The notes under the pieces are model-generated. The model was not told where the DNA came from and made no database searches. It saw nothing but the letters and a program-made list of their open reading frames with translations. A stretch of DNA of 64,000 bases from Elephas maximus indicus (lineage: Eukaryota; Chordata; Mammalia; Proboscidea; Elephantidae), in NCBI RefSeq assembly GCF_024166365.1, contig NC_064820.1, positions 54,041,501 through 54,105,500 on the forward strand. Direction: 5' to 3'. Positions within the stretch are counted from its first letter, which is position 1; the number at the start of each line of letters is the position of its first letter. The position numbers were made by a program, and so were the translations under genes. Shown piece after piece: positions 10,732 to 21,830 of this stretch.

Positions 10732-13700
10732 GTAAGAGGCTATTTTACCTTGTGGGGCTCGGTGTGCTGTTCTGGTGCGGGGGTCTCTCTCAGGCACGGG
10801 TGCCAAGAGCTCTTCGGAGTTGCAGTTGTTGCCTGGAGAGAGAGAAAAGGTGGCTTTTTCTTGTTGCCGCCACGCCTGCATGCTTGCTGTCGGTTCCGAT
10901 CTTCGGGAAAGTGATCGTACCTTGTGTTTGAATTCGCCTGTGCGCCCTCCAAAACCCTAACCTTCTGATGCTAAGTGGTGGTGTCCTCCTAGGGAATCCT
11001 GAGTTCTCGGAGAAGGTTATTATGTTGCAAAGGTCTGTCTGCACATACAATACCCGGAGATGCAAGTTAGCATTAGACTTGCAAAAGAGAACGAGTGACA
11101 ACTGTATTGATGTCTGCTCTTGCTAACAATATCCAGTCCTATGTGCTATTTAAGAGCGTGCTTCATGGAAAATATAGACATCCCTGCGTTCACTTAACGC
11201 TTGTAGTCAAAACCTTTTCTTTGACTTGACTTATCCATAATCTTTCCGAATGATTATGGCAAAGAGGGAGGAGGGGGGAAAAGAAATACAAAATGAGCGG
11301 GTTTGATTGCGTGCTAGGCTTACAAATGTAGACTATTCAAATCGGCATTTTACATATATTCCACCTCCTTTTTAAAATGAGCTGAGGTTTTGATGGCACA
11401 CTTCAATTACCATCCCAAAGTGCAATACTCTTTAAAAAAAAAGGGGGGGGACTCTCCCAGAGTACACCCTATAAGAGAACGACACTAAAAGTGTGTTTAT
11501 CTCTGTAGGAAGTAAACGGTTAGTCAATCATGTATTTATTTTCATTTCAGAAAAACGTCTGATTTCCCTATGTGTTGGTTGCGGCAATCAAATTCACGAT
11601 CAGTATATTCTGAGGGTTTCTCCGGATTTGGAATGGCATGCGGCATGTTTGAAATGTGCGGAGTGTAATCAGTATTTGGACGAGAGCTGTACGTGCTTTG
11701 TTAGGGATGGGAAAACCTACTGTAAAAGAGATTATATCAGGTACGCCATTTCTACTGCTTCCTTAATTTTGTGATATCCCTGTATCTCCCTCCCCATATT
11801 TATTGTTTAGTGTGGATTTGTTTTTTTTTGCAAAGTTTGCCTTAGTGGGGTCCAGAGTGCAAAAGTTACCCTGTGTGTTCCATAAGTTAAACTGTGCTCT
11901 TCATTTTACTTTTTAGAAAAAAAAAAAACAGTGGTTTTCATAAATTGTGTGGTAGTGAGGCTTGCTAAATTATTCTTAGAATGTGTGATACTCAAAGTGT
12001 TTTCCCCTTCCACCCTGCCTCTTGCAATTTCTTTTTAAAAGATGGGTAATTTCGGGTTTCTAAACTATGAAGAAAGGTCGGTTTTATTGTATAGTTAAGT
12101 GTTTTTATGTTTGCATTTTATTAGTAACTTACAAACTCTAGACGTGTCAGTGCTTTACATGAAATAGCTAGTAGAGGCATTGTCTCTTACTTTTCTGGTA
12201 ACAACTCCTTCCTGGGAAATTAAAAAAAAAAAACAACCAAATATTCCCTACAAAAAGACCAGAAATTTAATCTTTTTAAATATTAACCCTTTGGTGACAT
12301 CTGACTGTCTTTTCTTTCTTATCTTATCTGAGCTGATGAATTAGACGGAGCAGATCAAATTGCCCATCATCTGTCTGCGAACAATTGGTATATTTAGATA
12401 ATTGAACAGCTTCCTTTCTCACATTAAAATCTGGTAACTGATAAAATGAGTGAATTGCCCATACTGACAAGGCTAAAAACCACATAGGAACTTTGTGTGT
12501 GTGTGTGTGTTTTGTTTTGTTTTTTAAATTTACTCTGCATCTAAACTCTGGGCTTGGTTAATCTCAAATTTTCTCTGACCTGTATATGTATGTCAGAAAT
12601 TTCTTTCTCTCTCTTAGGAAGCCAGTGGAATTTCTTTTTAAAAAATTATTGGTTTTAATCACACAGAGAAGACATAGCAGCTTTGCTATTATTTATGATA
12701 AATGGTGGCAAAATATTATTTTTTAAAAAAATCTCCAGTGACTGTGAACAAATAATTGGCTTCGGTAAATCACAGGATTTATGTATCTGGGAACTGTATT
12801 AAGTTTAGTCAAGATTTAAATATGCAGTCACCATTTTCTCATGCTCACTTTGTATCCAGCCTTTTTACTTCTTATTTTAAAATCATGAAGTGGAAAGTAT
12901 AGCCTTTTATAGACGAAATTGAGTAATGGGGGGGGTTAATACTTGGTGGAGAGGGGGAGATAGGAAGAGTGGGAGGAAGTAGGGGAGTTGGGGTACCTGG
13001 GGAAGGAGGGAGGGATTTTCTAAATTGTTGGGTTACAGGCAAAGTAAAGTCCTCATCCTATGAAATAGAAGATCTCACATGGGGGGGGGAGGAAAAACAT
13101 TTGAATTTACCTTCTAACCTCTGACAAAGGAGCCAGTTTCACTGTTTACTTGATTGGTGTGTGAACTCAAGATTCTGGAGGGGGAGAGCTCACTTTGCAT
13201 CTCCACAAGTATCTTTACTCCTGCAGAGAGAGTGCTTTGCTCACTTGCACACAGACTTGCAAGTGTCTAATTCTAGATACACACGTTTTAGGACACAGTC
13301 CCTTTTACCTTCTCTCCGCTCTTTTTCAAACTGTTTTGTTGTTTGAAATCCTGTAGTTGAAAGAGCAGAACACAGAGACCTGTTTAGTTTCCCAATGCCT
13401 TTTACCTGGGGGTGGGGGATCTTCCCCCCATCTCTTTCTCTCTCTCCCATTCTCTGTGTTTGCAGGAATACCTCCCTCTTCTGTTATTAGGGATAGACAG
13501 AGAGCAGCCAGGACAGTGCAGACTAGAGAGAACCTACAAGGGTTGTCCCTTGGTGAGGAAAGGTCAGCAGTGAGGAAGAACCTCAAGAAAGATCTTTTCA
13601 TTTTTCAGGCTGGTCATGGCTTTCAAACAAACTGAAATAGAGGTAGATGCTCCAGCAACTTGGAAAAGATTAAAGGGGCCAAGGCAGATTTTTAACAACA

Positions 13701-15500
13701 GCAAACATAAATAAAAGGAAAAATGGAGAGGAAAGTTTCCATTAATATTGTTGCCTAGGAAAACTCCTTAGCTGGGGAAAAACCAGAATGTGCTTGTTTG
13801 GGAGAGGGGGACCTGGAAACACTCAGAGGTTTCATTTTCTGTTATTCTGCTTGCGCATTTTTGTGTTTGCAAACCGAGTGGGGTGACAATCCTACTCCCC
13901 AACGTCTCTTTTTTTTCCTTGGAAGAAGGACTTTTTGCTGCAGCTTCAGAGACATTTCTAGCAGCAGAAATTGGGAGACAGGGAGGGGAAAGTGTGGAGC
14001 CAGTAGCCGCGGAGACCCCTAGCCGCCTGCTAAGAGCTGCAAGGGCAACCCGGGAACCAGTCGCCAGAGCGGCGGCCCGGGTTTGAAATCCATCAATAAA
14101 TTTTCTTTGTTTTGGGCAGGGCGTTTTGAACTAAGGGGTACCGTCTGAGACACAGAGGTTCATCTCAGCGAAGAGGTAGTAAAAGAAAGGGAGAGAAGGA
14201 GGAAGAAGGGGAAAAAGGTAGAGAAAGAGAAGCTGGATCACGTCCATTACTCCCCTCCTGCCCCCCATTTCCAGCTTGTCCGCCAGTGCTGTTTTCAGTG
14301 TCGCAAGACTTCACGGCCTGGGTCGCCAGCGACCTCGGGCCTAAGCAGTGCACGCCCGAAGTGACCCTTTCTCCTTTTGCTTCTCTCCCCGCTCTGGACC
14401 CGGCCCCCCGCGCAGGTTGTACGGGATCAAATGCGCTAAGTGCAGCATCGGCTTCAGCAAAAACGACTTCGTGATGCGCGCCCGCTCCAAGGTGTACCAC
14501 ATCGAGTGTTTCCGATGCGTGGCCTGCAGCCGCCAGCTCATTCCTGGGGACGAGTTCGCGCTGCGGGAGGACGGGCTCTTCTGCCGTGCGGACCACGACG
14601 TGGTAGAGAGGGCCAGCCTGGGCGCCGGTGACCCGCTCAGTCCCCTGCACCCCGCTCGGCCGCTGCAAATGGCAGGTACTCCTCGGCCCCGAGGGAGGCC
14701 TGGTGCAGGGAGGCGGGCGCCTGGCTAGGCCAGCACTGCCCTTGCTTCTCCACTGGCGGCTGCAGCAGCCCTGGTAGCCACAGGGCAGACTGGACGGCAG
14801 CGGCAGCGGCCAGCAGTTACATTGAAGCGCACTGTGTGCTGTCTGCACCGCGCTTGGCTCTCTTGCAGCAGGGTTCAATGCACTTATTGTCTTCCTTGAC
14901 ATCCCCAGTACACCTACACGTCTGTATGCCTATATATGGGTACACATGAATGTACACTTGTGCACACGTGTATGTACATGCCCAAACAATACTTCTAGTT
15001 CACCTTGGCCTCCAAAAAATGGCTTACTGAAAATGAGCTTCACCTCCCCGGCAGGTATTCTCGGTGCTGCTGCTACTTAATTAAAGGGGTGGAGCCCTGG
15101 GCCCCTGGAACTTCCTCCTTTAACCCAATGCAGGAAGCTTAGGTGGCCTTAAGTCATTTAGCCTCCCAAATCCTTTTTTGCTGAAACTGTTCCACACTCC
15201 AAAACATTTTTAAAATTTATTTTTATCCTTTTTGTAGGAGAACTGGGCTTGAAAAGAGAGTCTTAACTGCAGGCCACTACAGAGAGCTGTAATTTAAGAC
15301 TGTCAACAAGCTAATCTGCAGTAATTGCCTTTTAAAGGGAGCCTGCCTTTTTAAGCCATTCGTTCTATGTGATTTGGTGAGAATTTCATCTTCAGGCCTG
15401 TCGCTGTAACTCTAAATGGACCTCTTGGTGTTGGCCTGGCGGTAGAAAATCCTAAATGGTGTAGTATTTGTACCTTACAGATGGGAGGGCCCTTTCCCCA

Positions 15501-15531
<31 letters not shown>

Positions 15532-18500
15532 CAAAGGGAGTGGAAATTGAGCAAGCTCGGCCAGGTCTGAGGCCAGTAAGAAGGAGACAATGTTCCCACA
15601 TCTGCCTTCTGGCATGAATAGATCTGCCCTGGGTGCAGTTTTAAAGTATCATTTCTCAGTAAACACGGAAGTGAGGAAAACACCCTCTCCCCCTCTGCTT
15701 ATTGGCAGCTATAAGAATTTCATCCTGGGGGATTTGTGACCAGCTTGCACCAGGGCAGAGCCAGAGGTGGCAACTCCTGTCTTATACCGTCTATGTACAG
15801 CCCGTGCCCTGCTTGTGAGAAACACAGAGGAGGCAGAAATAGGAAGGTGGCGTGGAGGCAGACGCCGAACACTTCGCAGCAGTAGTTTGTCTGGAGTCTA
15901 AACAGCTCAACAGACTTTGTTTTCCTTTGCTTTGCATTAGCCCACCTCAGGAATATCTGCATAGATTTATTACTAAGAAAGACCAGGGACTGGAGAGATG
16001 GCCGAATTACCAAGTTTCACTAGCCCCTTGACAAGACTGCCCTCTGAGACTGAAGTTCAAGGCTTTGCGGTAGAATTGTCCTCCTTCCCGTTGCAGACGT
16101 CCCAGCTAGTGTAGTGGTTCTGGTTGACAATGGCATGTTGTGCCGTTTCCTTCCCTGGTACCCTCTGGGGCCTTCCTCGAAGAGAAGACTGCTGCGTCTG
16201 GAGGTGAGGGTACTCGGTGTAACCTAGGCCGCGTCTGGTATGAGGAAAAGCGGGAGGGAGGTGAAACAACGCTGAAAATGCCGCTGCTGCTGCTGTTTCT
16301 GCCTGGAACTGGGGGACAGGCGAGACGTGTGCCACTTCGCTGTGTTGACACAGGCAGGGCGGGGGCTGCGCCCCGGCCCTGGTTACTCAGCATTGACCTC
16401 TGCAGATTTGAGTGGGAGATTTTTATTTTCCCTTTCGTCCCCTTTCTCCCCTCTGCCGCCCCCTGCTTTGTCAGTGGAGGCTGCAAAGCACTCTCATTGT
16501 CCGGGCACTGCGGATGGCGGGCGGGTGGCCGACGGGTGTTCACGGCGCCTCTTGCCCACAGCCGAGCCCATCTCCGCGAGGCAGCCGGCCCTGCGGCCCC
16601 ATGTCCACAAGCAGCCGGAGAAGACCACCCGCGTGCGGACTGTGCTGAACGAGAAGCAGTTGCACACCTTGCGGACCTGCTACGCAGCCAATCCCCGGCC
16701 CGACGCGCTCATGAAGGAGCAACTGGTGGAGATGACGGGCCTCAGCCCCCGCGTGATCCGGGTCTGGTTTCAAAACAAGCGCTGCAAGGACAAGAAGCGC
16801 AGCATCATGATGAAGCAGCTCCAGCAGCAGCAACCGAATGACAAAACTGTGAGTGGCCTTGGGGGCTGGGCCGATGGCGTGGGAGGACAGAGTCACAGCG
16901 GGAGAGGTGCCTGTGGCGCGAGCGCTGTTTTCGGTCCTGCTGTGGAGCGAGAGCCAGACCAGCGGCCTCCCACCCCCAGCCCACCCATTCCTCTGATAGG
17001 GAGATGCTACCAGCGTGCGAGCGGCCGGCGCAGGGCCAGGCAGGTCGCAGGCGACCCTGTGCAGTTGGGGCGGCTGCACCCTCCCTTACTCTCTCCCTGC
17101 CAGCCCTCGTGGGAGGGCTGGGCCCTTGTACCTGGCCTGCACCCCAGAACAGGAAGGACCGGTCATCCCCACAGCATCCAGGCCTGGCCCGACTTTTGCC
17201 AAAGTTCAGGTCGTCAGCCCCTGAGGCATCCATCGGAGAGGAAGGGAGGAACACACTTGGGTTTCAGTCTAGGTCCAGGGGTCCGTGGGTAGGGCACTCT
17301 GAGGACACGGAGACATGCCGCTCCACTTGGTGAGGTCTGTGGCTGCACCTCCAGGCCATCGAGGTCCCTGAAGGTGACCCTATGGCTCGAATAGGGCACA
17401 CTCTGCCTGCAAAGTCAACCCTAGACTTTCATAGAAGCGTCAGGTCTCTCACACTATAATCCTAGGCCCACAGCAGCATCCACTTTTCAGGCTTCTTGGT
17501 TAAGTGAAGCTAAAGAGTTTCTTTTGCTTTTTACTGCTTCAGCCCTATTTTTAAATGTCATAAAGCTAGCTGTCATTAAACTTGGCAGACTGGCCTGGAC
17601 TGGGCCAGGGCACTTTCTAAGTTGGTTAGTGCATAATAAGTACAACAGCAGCCAGACCCAAAAGCTGGGGAGGAGTGGGATCAGCTGGCAGTGTGGGCCT
17701 TGGAGGGGTGGGTTGGGGAGGGGGAGCTGCTTGGAGAAAATACTCAACAAGCTGAAACTGCCCAGGAAGCCACCAAGCCTAGCAGCTGAAGGGAGGCCCA
17801 GCCTGCCTCAGCTACTTCTGGGATGCCCTGGTGTGGGAAGGTGGAAGGGAGGAATTGGGATGAGCTGTCAGTGGAAGAAGACAGAAAAAAGTCCTAGTAA
17901 ATTTGGTTTAATAAGGGCCAAGCAGACCTAATGGTCCAGCTCCCAGAAGCAGAAAAACAAAACATAATAAAACAAAACCGAACTCTAATTAATATCCATA
18001 GGTGCAGCAGGTTAACTGAGCCAATAGAGGCCACTATGTAGATAATACCTGAGTCTATTTGCTTAGGCTGTGCACACAATAGAGGGAGGGAGTTTGCTCA
18101 TTAACATGTTGGACCTGGGTGGTGGGGTCCTGTTCACAGAATATCCAAGGGATGACAGGAACTCCCATGGTGGCTGCCAGTCCAGAAAGACACGATGGTG
18201 GCTTACAGGCTAACCCAGTGGAGGTGCAAAGTTACCAGCCACCTTGGAAAGTACTGAGTGACTTCGCCTTGCAGAGTGACATAGATCAGCCTGCTTTTCA
18301 GCAACTGGTAAGTGTCAGCTCCCAGACTGAGGAGGCTGAATTCCCATGGAAAGGAGACTCTGGTTTCACTGCCATAAAATGAAAGATTGGGGGTGTGGTG
18401 AAGAGAAGGGAACAGGGACAGATTACCCAATAAGCAAGGTACGCACCAGGTTACTTGTGCTTACTTCCTAATCTGTAGTGCACAATTTCACCTGTTCTTC

Positions 18501-20662
18501 ACCACATCAAAGATCAAAGACATGGTGAAACCCATGTGAAATTCTGCACTACAAATTAGTAAGTAAATACAAGTAAGCCTGTGGATACACAAGCGAAATT
18601 GTGCACTACAGATTAGTAAGTAAACACAAGTAATCCTGTGCATACCTTGCTTACTAGTTAATCACCCCTGGAAAGGAAGCAGGTACAAGGGAAACAAACC
18701 TCTTATGAGTCTTTTCTATAAGACTGCATAATTGTACCATACAAAATGAATTTATTATCAGTCAGGCCTGCTTTGGGGGATTAACTTCAAGGTGCCTAAC
18801 TAGATAAACATGCATGGAAAGGTGGACAGTGTTGCAAAATGGTGCATCTTAGACTTTTAGAGTAGAGGTCACCTTAGCATTTTGACCCACAATTAGTAAA
18901 TTTACTCCCTCCTAGAAAAAAAATTTTTTTTTTTTTTTTTAGAGAATAGCTCCTAGAGAATGGCATATTTAAGGACTCAAATCAAGGTGATCGTAAGACA
19001 TAATCAGTGTTATTCTCAAAAGGCAGCAAGCCCCTGTCTGGGTACAATTTTTAAATATATCTAGAAGGAGTTATTCAACTAGATGATAGTACTTCTTGTC
19101 ACTATTATCCCTTTCTGGGAATATCTTAATCTAGAATATAGGACTGCTCAGGCACTGTTAAGTGTGTTCAGATATCATACACAGTGACATACTGCATGGC
19201 ATGCCTAGCAGAAGGAGCGTGAGCCCAACCACTCAGAGATATGCTGTTTAATTTGTGAAAATCTGTCCCAGTGTTCTGCCTTAGACATTTACAGAAAACT
19301 AAACTACCTTTTACCTAAGAAAGGCTTAAATGCTCAAGATAAATAAAAATATTAAATACACATTCTTTATAATACGGTATACATATACTGTACACATGAA
19401 TTTTTTTTTCTTAAAAAGTAAACAGCCCTACAGTATCCTGTTCTATAAAACCTGAAGATCTTTCCTAAAAACTCGCTACTTCCTTTGGCAATAAAGCTTT
19501 AGAGAAGAGATGGAGTTTAGCTTTTCACATTCTCTCAGTGGCAGTAGTTAGATAATTGGCTAGGGGTGAGTGGGTAGAAGGTCTCGGCCTCAGGTTTAAG
19601 TTTATAAGTGGAAAAGTCTAGAGGCTAGGCAGATTTGAGAAGTCCATTGACTTCACAATGGAAAAATTGTTAAATAGGGTTTTAAAAAAAAGAAGGTAGA
19701 ACCTGGGATGAGGAAATAAAACTATGTGTTTTATTTTAAAGTCAGGTCAGTCTGAAGTTATTTGAGTAAAACCTGGATTAGAGAAGGAAGGGGAAGGGAG
19801 GGCTCAATAGGCATGTGCTTGCATCTTCTGAAACTTTAGGGTCAGATGAGAGCAGTGGAGAAGTTGTGGAACACAGCAAGGGAGGTTTACAGCAGCGGTG
19901 CTTTTTTGCTTAAAAGAGAGAGCCAGATATTTTAATGCGATGATGTTATAATATATGGGTCTCTTCTCGGAAGGAAGAGCCTGATTTAAAGAGAGAGAGA
20001 GAAAGAGAAAGGCCAAGAGGCAGCAGGACCAACAACAAAGAAGAAAGCCCACGCTGTGAACCCTCTGAGGAGTTAATCACTGTTCTGTGGAGCCTCCTCT
20101 GACTTGCCCATCACAGGATCTGAGGATCTAAGCTCTGCATTATGGATTTTCCAACTCAGGAAGAGAGCTTTGATGCCTAGAGACTGAGAACTGGCCTGCT
20201 CCCCAGGCAACATGTAACCGGCAGGATAATTTTATTTCAAGCATGCATGGTACAGTTGTGGTGCCATTTTATAGTGGGATCTTAAATAATTTAATGCAAC
20301 ATAATGTTGGGAATTCAGTTTGAGTAAAACAGAGATCTCTTAGAAGATGGGGAAGTGAGAAGATTTCTCCTCAAGTTTTTCCCGCTCATAGGCTTTAATT
20401 AAGACTGTTAAAATTCACTTAGCTATGTGAATCAATGTCTATCTACACAAACAGACTCACACACAGAAACACATATAACAAGTTTATAATCCTTTCCTGT
20501 ACACAATCACAGCCTCCTTTACTCATCTCTCAACCTTCCATGCAGGTCAATTTTTCAGAAGGAGGACCGGGCTCTAATTCCACTGGCAGTGAAGTGGCGT
20601 CGATGTCCTCTCAGCTCCCAGATACACCTAACAGCATGGTAGCCAGTCCTATTGAGGCATGA
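10704..20662 (+). CDS. ISL1: ISL1 (Islet-1) LIM-homeodomain transcription factor, six coding exons
   Basis: Join of 10704-10731, 11551-11740, 14416-14675, 16562-16848, 18140-18307 and 20546-20662 gives 1047 coding bases plus TGA, i.e. 349 residues, the usual mammalian length. Order: short basic N-terminus; LIM1 (residues 17-70, ligands C17, C20, H39, C42, C45, C48, C67, D70); LIM2 (79-133, ligands C79, C82, H101, C104, C107, C110, C129, D132); homeodomain (181-240, recognition-helix W228-F229-Q230-N231, so Q at homeodomain position 50); then the Ldb1/Lhx3-type interaction region and a Ser-rich tail ending PIEA. All ligands and helix-3 residues are intact, and the protein matches the mammalian one as I remember it. 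Family knowledge: a nuclear activator that partners LDB1 and LHX3 in motor-neuron, sensory-neuron, pancreatic endocrine, pituitary and second-heart-field development. The start is the first ATG after the promoter; a second ATG lies at codon 4. All introns are GT-AG. Confidence 0.98.
10732..11550 (+). other. ISL1 intron 1
   Basis: 819 bases, gtaaga to ttcag. It loses CpG density quickly after the first 250 bases. No recognisable transposable element is seen. Confidence 0.9.
11551..11740 (+). CDS. ISL1: ISL1 exon 2, LIM domain 1
   Basis: 190 bases, residues 10-73, entering in phase 1 and leaving in phase 2. The acceptor is a T-rich tract ending TTCATTTCAG at 11550; the donor is gtacgc at 11741. 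It encodes the whole of LIM1 from C17 to D70, with all eight zinc ligands. In LIM-homeodomain proteins this domain binds LDB1 and restrains DNA binding. Codon choice is strongly AT-leaning (TGT, TTG, AAT, GAT), in contrast to the GC-rich codons of exons 3 and 4. Confidence 0.97.
11741..14415 (+). other. ISL1 intron 2
   Basis: 2675 bases, AT-rich, with homopolymer A/T and G runs, a GT microsatellite at 12494-12510 and a G-rich tract at 12925-13020. No AfroSINE, RTE or MIR recognised. Confidence 0.9.
12494..12510 (+). repeat. (TG)n microsatellite
   Basis: Eight and a half TG units in ISL1 intron 2, followed by TTTTGTTTTG. Confidence 0.9.
14416..14675 (+). CDS. ISL1: ISL1 exon 3, LIM domain 2
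   Basis: 260 bases, residues 73 (split) to 160 (split). The acceptor CCGCGCAG ends at 14415 and the donor is gtactc at 14676. It encodes LIM2 (C79 to D132) and the linker toward the homeodomain (residues 134-160, rich in Pro, Leu and Ala). The exon is GC-rich with many CpG dinucleotides and sits in a second CpG-rich block inside the gene. A 245-codon open frame on the opposite strand (14165-14902) is an antisense shadow of this GC-rich exon and flanks. Confidence 0.97.
14676..16561 (+). other. ISL1 intron 3
   Basis: 1886 bases. It holds a 29-base A run (15503-15531) that is not attached to a recognisable SINE. The rest is unique sequence. Confidence 0.9.
15503..15531 (+). repeat. A(29) homopolymer in ISL1 intron 3
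   Basis: 29 consecutive A residues with no SINE or LINE body recognised upstream. A possible tail of a decayed retroposon or a simple slippage tract. Confidence 0.9.
16562..16848 (+). CDS. ISL1: ISL1 exon 4, homeodomain
   Basis: 287 bases, residues 160 (split) to 255. The acceptor TTGCCCACAG ends at 16561 and the donor gtgagt starts at 16849. The complete 60-residue homeodomain (181-240) lies here, including L196, W228, F229 and N231 and a basic helix 3 ending in KRCKDKKR. It is followed by a glutamine run (QLQQQQ) before PNDKT. The exon ends exactly on a codon boundary, so exon 5 starts in phase 0. Confidence 0.97.
16849..18139 (+). other. ISL1 intron 4
   Basis: 1291 bases, GC-rich at the start and purine-rich in the middle. 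Nothing repetitive recognised. Confidence 0.9.
18140..18307 (+). CDS. ISL1: ISL1 exon 5, LHX3-interaction region
   Basis: 168 bases, residues 256-311, in phase 0 at both ends. The acceptor TTCACAG ends at 18139; the donor gtaagt starts at 18308. Family knowledge places the ISL1 segment that occupies the LHX3 LIM domains at about residues 262-291, inside this exon. A second in-frame acceptor (TTACAG, ending 18208) lies 69 bases in. Its use would remove residues 256-278, matching the known Isl1-beta isoform. Confidence 0.97.
18209..18211 (+). promoter_or_regulatory. ISL1: Alternative 3' splice site (Isl1-beta type) in exon 5
   Basis: TTACAG ending at 18208 is followed by GCTAACC in the reading frame, exactly 69 bases (23 codons) after the main exon 5 start. 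Literature knowledge: the mouse Isl1-beta isoform lacks 23 residues just after the homeodomain. Position and phase here fit that isoform. Confidence 0.6.
18308..20545 (+). other. ISL1 intron 5
   Basis: 2238 bases. Contains the palindromic repeat at 18425-18668 and a poly(T) tract near 18923-18940. Otherwise AT-rich unique sequence. Confidence 0.9.
18425..18668. repeat. Inverted-repeat element with an extra direct copy, intron 5
   Basis: The left arm (18425-18492) is the reverse complement, with a few mismatches, of the right arm (18592-18668). A third partial copy in the right-arm orientation lies between them (18530-18590). Shared cores are GTGCACTACA, ATTAGTAAGTAA and the terminal ACCTTGCTTA. 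The arrangement looks like a palindromic non-autonomous DNA transposon. I cannot name the family. Confidence 0.7.
20546..20662 (+). CDS. ISL1: ISL1 exon 6, C-terminus and stop
   Basis: 117 bases: 38 codons (residues 312-349) then TGA at 20660-20662. The acceptor CATGCAG ends at 20545. The residues are a Ser/Gly/Asn/Pro-rich tail finishing MVASPIEA, the usual ISL1 C-terminus. The 3' UTR continues in the same exon. Confidence 0.97.
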   Translation, partial: VNFSEGGPGSNSTGSEVASMSSQLPDTPNSMVASPIEA

Positions 20663-21830
20663 GGAACATTCATTTATATGTATTTTTTCCCTGTTGGAGA
20701 AAATGGGAAATTCTAATGCTGAACTCCGAAACAAAGTATTTAATGACCCTGTCAGTGAAAACTGATTCCAGAAATGAATGGTCCACGAAATGCACGAAGT
20801 CCGTTTTGATGACAAGGTGATATGGTAGCAACACTGTGAAGACAATCATGGGATTTTACTAGAATTAAAACAAACAACAAACAAAACCCAACACCCAACA
20901 TATGCTATCCAGTGACCTTAGGAGTACTGAAAAAAACAAAGACGTTTTTAAAACGTAGAGGATTTATATTCAAGGATCTCAGAAAAAAAAAAAAGCATTT
21001 TCATTTCACTGCACATCTAGAGAAGAGCAGAAATAGAGATTTTTCTAGTCCATCCTAATCCGAATGGTGCTGTTTCTATATTGGCCATTGCCTTGCAAAA
21101 CAGGAGCTCCAGCAAATGAGCAGGAAGAGAGACTTGGCCTCCTTGGCTGAAAAGAGTCTTTTCAAGAAGGTGGAGCTACATTGGTTTGCGATGTTTTTAG
21201 TTGACTTTAACAAGGGGTTAATTGAAATCCTGGGTCTCTTAGCATGTCCTGTAGCTGGTTTCTTTTTATTTTTGACCCTCTCCCTCCTCTTTTTTTTTTT
21301 TGAGATCCGTCCTCTATCAAGAAGTCTGAAGCGACTTTAAAGGTTTTTGAATTCAGATTTAAAAACCAATTTATAAAGCATTGCAACAAGGTTACCTCTA
21401 TTTTGCCACAAGCGTCTCGGGATTGTGTTTGACTTGTGTCTGTCCAAGAACTTTTCCCCCAAAGATGTGTATAGTTATTGGTTAAAATGACTGTTTTCTC
21501 TCTGGAAATAAAGAGGAAAAAAAAGGAAACTTTTTTTTTTGTTTGCTCTTGCATTGCAAAAATTATAAAGTAATTTATTATTTATTGTCGGAAGACTTGC
21601 CACTTTTCATGTCATTTGACATTATTTTTTGTTTGCCGAAGTAAAAAAAAAAAAAAAAGATAAAGGTTGTACCGTGGTCTTTGAATTATATGTCTAATTA
21701 TATGTGTTTTGTCTTTTTTCTTAAATATTATGTGAAATCAAAGCGCCATATGTAGAATTATATCTTCAGGAGTATTTCACTAATAAACGTTTGGCCTAGA
21801 TAAATAAATCAGTGCAATGATCCAGGGTCC
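20663..21830 (+). other. ISL1: ISL1 3' UTR
   Basis: Non-coding continuation of exon 6. It contains several A/T homopolymers (20981-20995, 21289-21301, 21643-21658). The first AATAAA after the stop is near 21505, but the pair at 21782-21787 and 21803-21808 is the better cleavage signal. The exact 3' end cannot be fixed from sequence alone. Confidence 0.75.
21782..21808 (+). terminator. ISL1: Paired poly(A) signals of ISL1
   Basis: Two AATAAA hexamers lie 15 bases apart (21782-21787 and 21803-21808), about 1.12 kb after the stop codon, followed by a T-rich CCCTCTTTTATATGTTT stretch that could act as downstream element. An isolated AATAAA near 21505 may be an alternative upstream site. Confidence 0.6.

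Larger units (their letters stand above)
13950..17300. other. Intragenic GC/CpG-rich block over exons 3-4
   Basis: From just before exon 3 to past exon 4 the sequence is GC-rich with frequent CpG, apart from an A/T-rich middle (about 14900-16000) inside intron 3. Broad CpG islands covering the body of developmental transcription factor genes are a known hallmark of Polycomb targets. That reading is inference. Confidence 0.5.

Noticed and set aside
10704-10931. 75-codon frame starting at the ISL1 ATG
   Set aside because: Only the first 28 bases are exon; the rest is intron read-through past a good gtaaga donor.
14165-14902. 245-codon minus-strand frame
   Set aside because: Antisense to ISL1 exon 3; explained by GC-rich codons of the sense exon.
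16140-17292. Long plus-strand frames over exon 4 (233 and 321 codons)
   Set aside because: The 321-codon frame is the true homeodomain exon read through both splice sites into introns 3 and 4; the 233-codon frame is a different frame.
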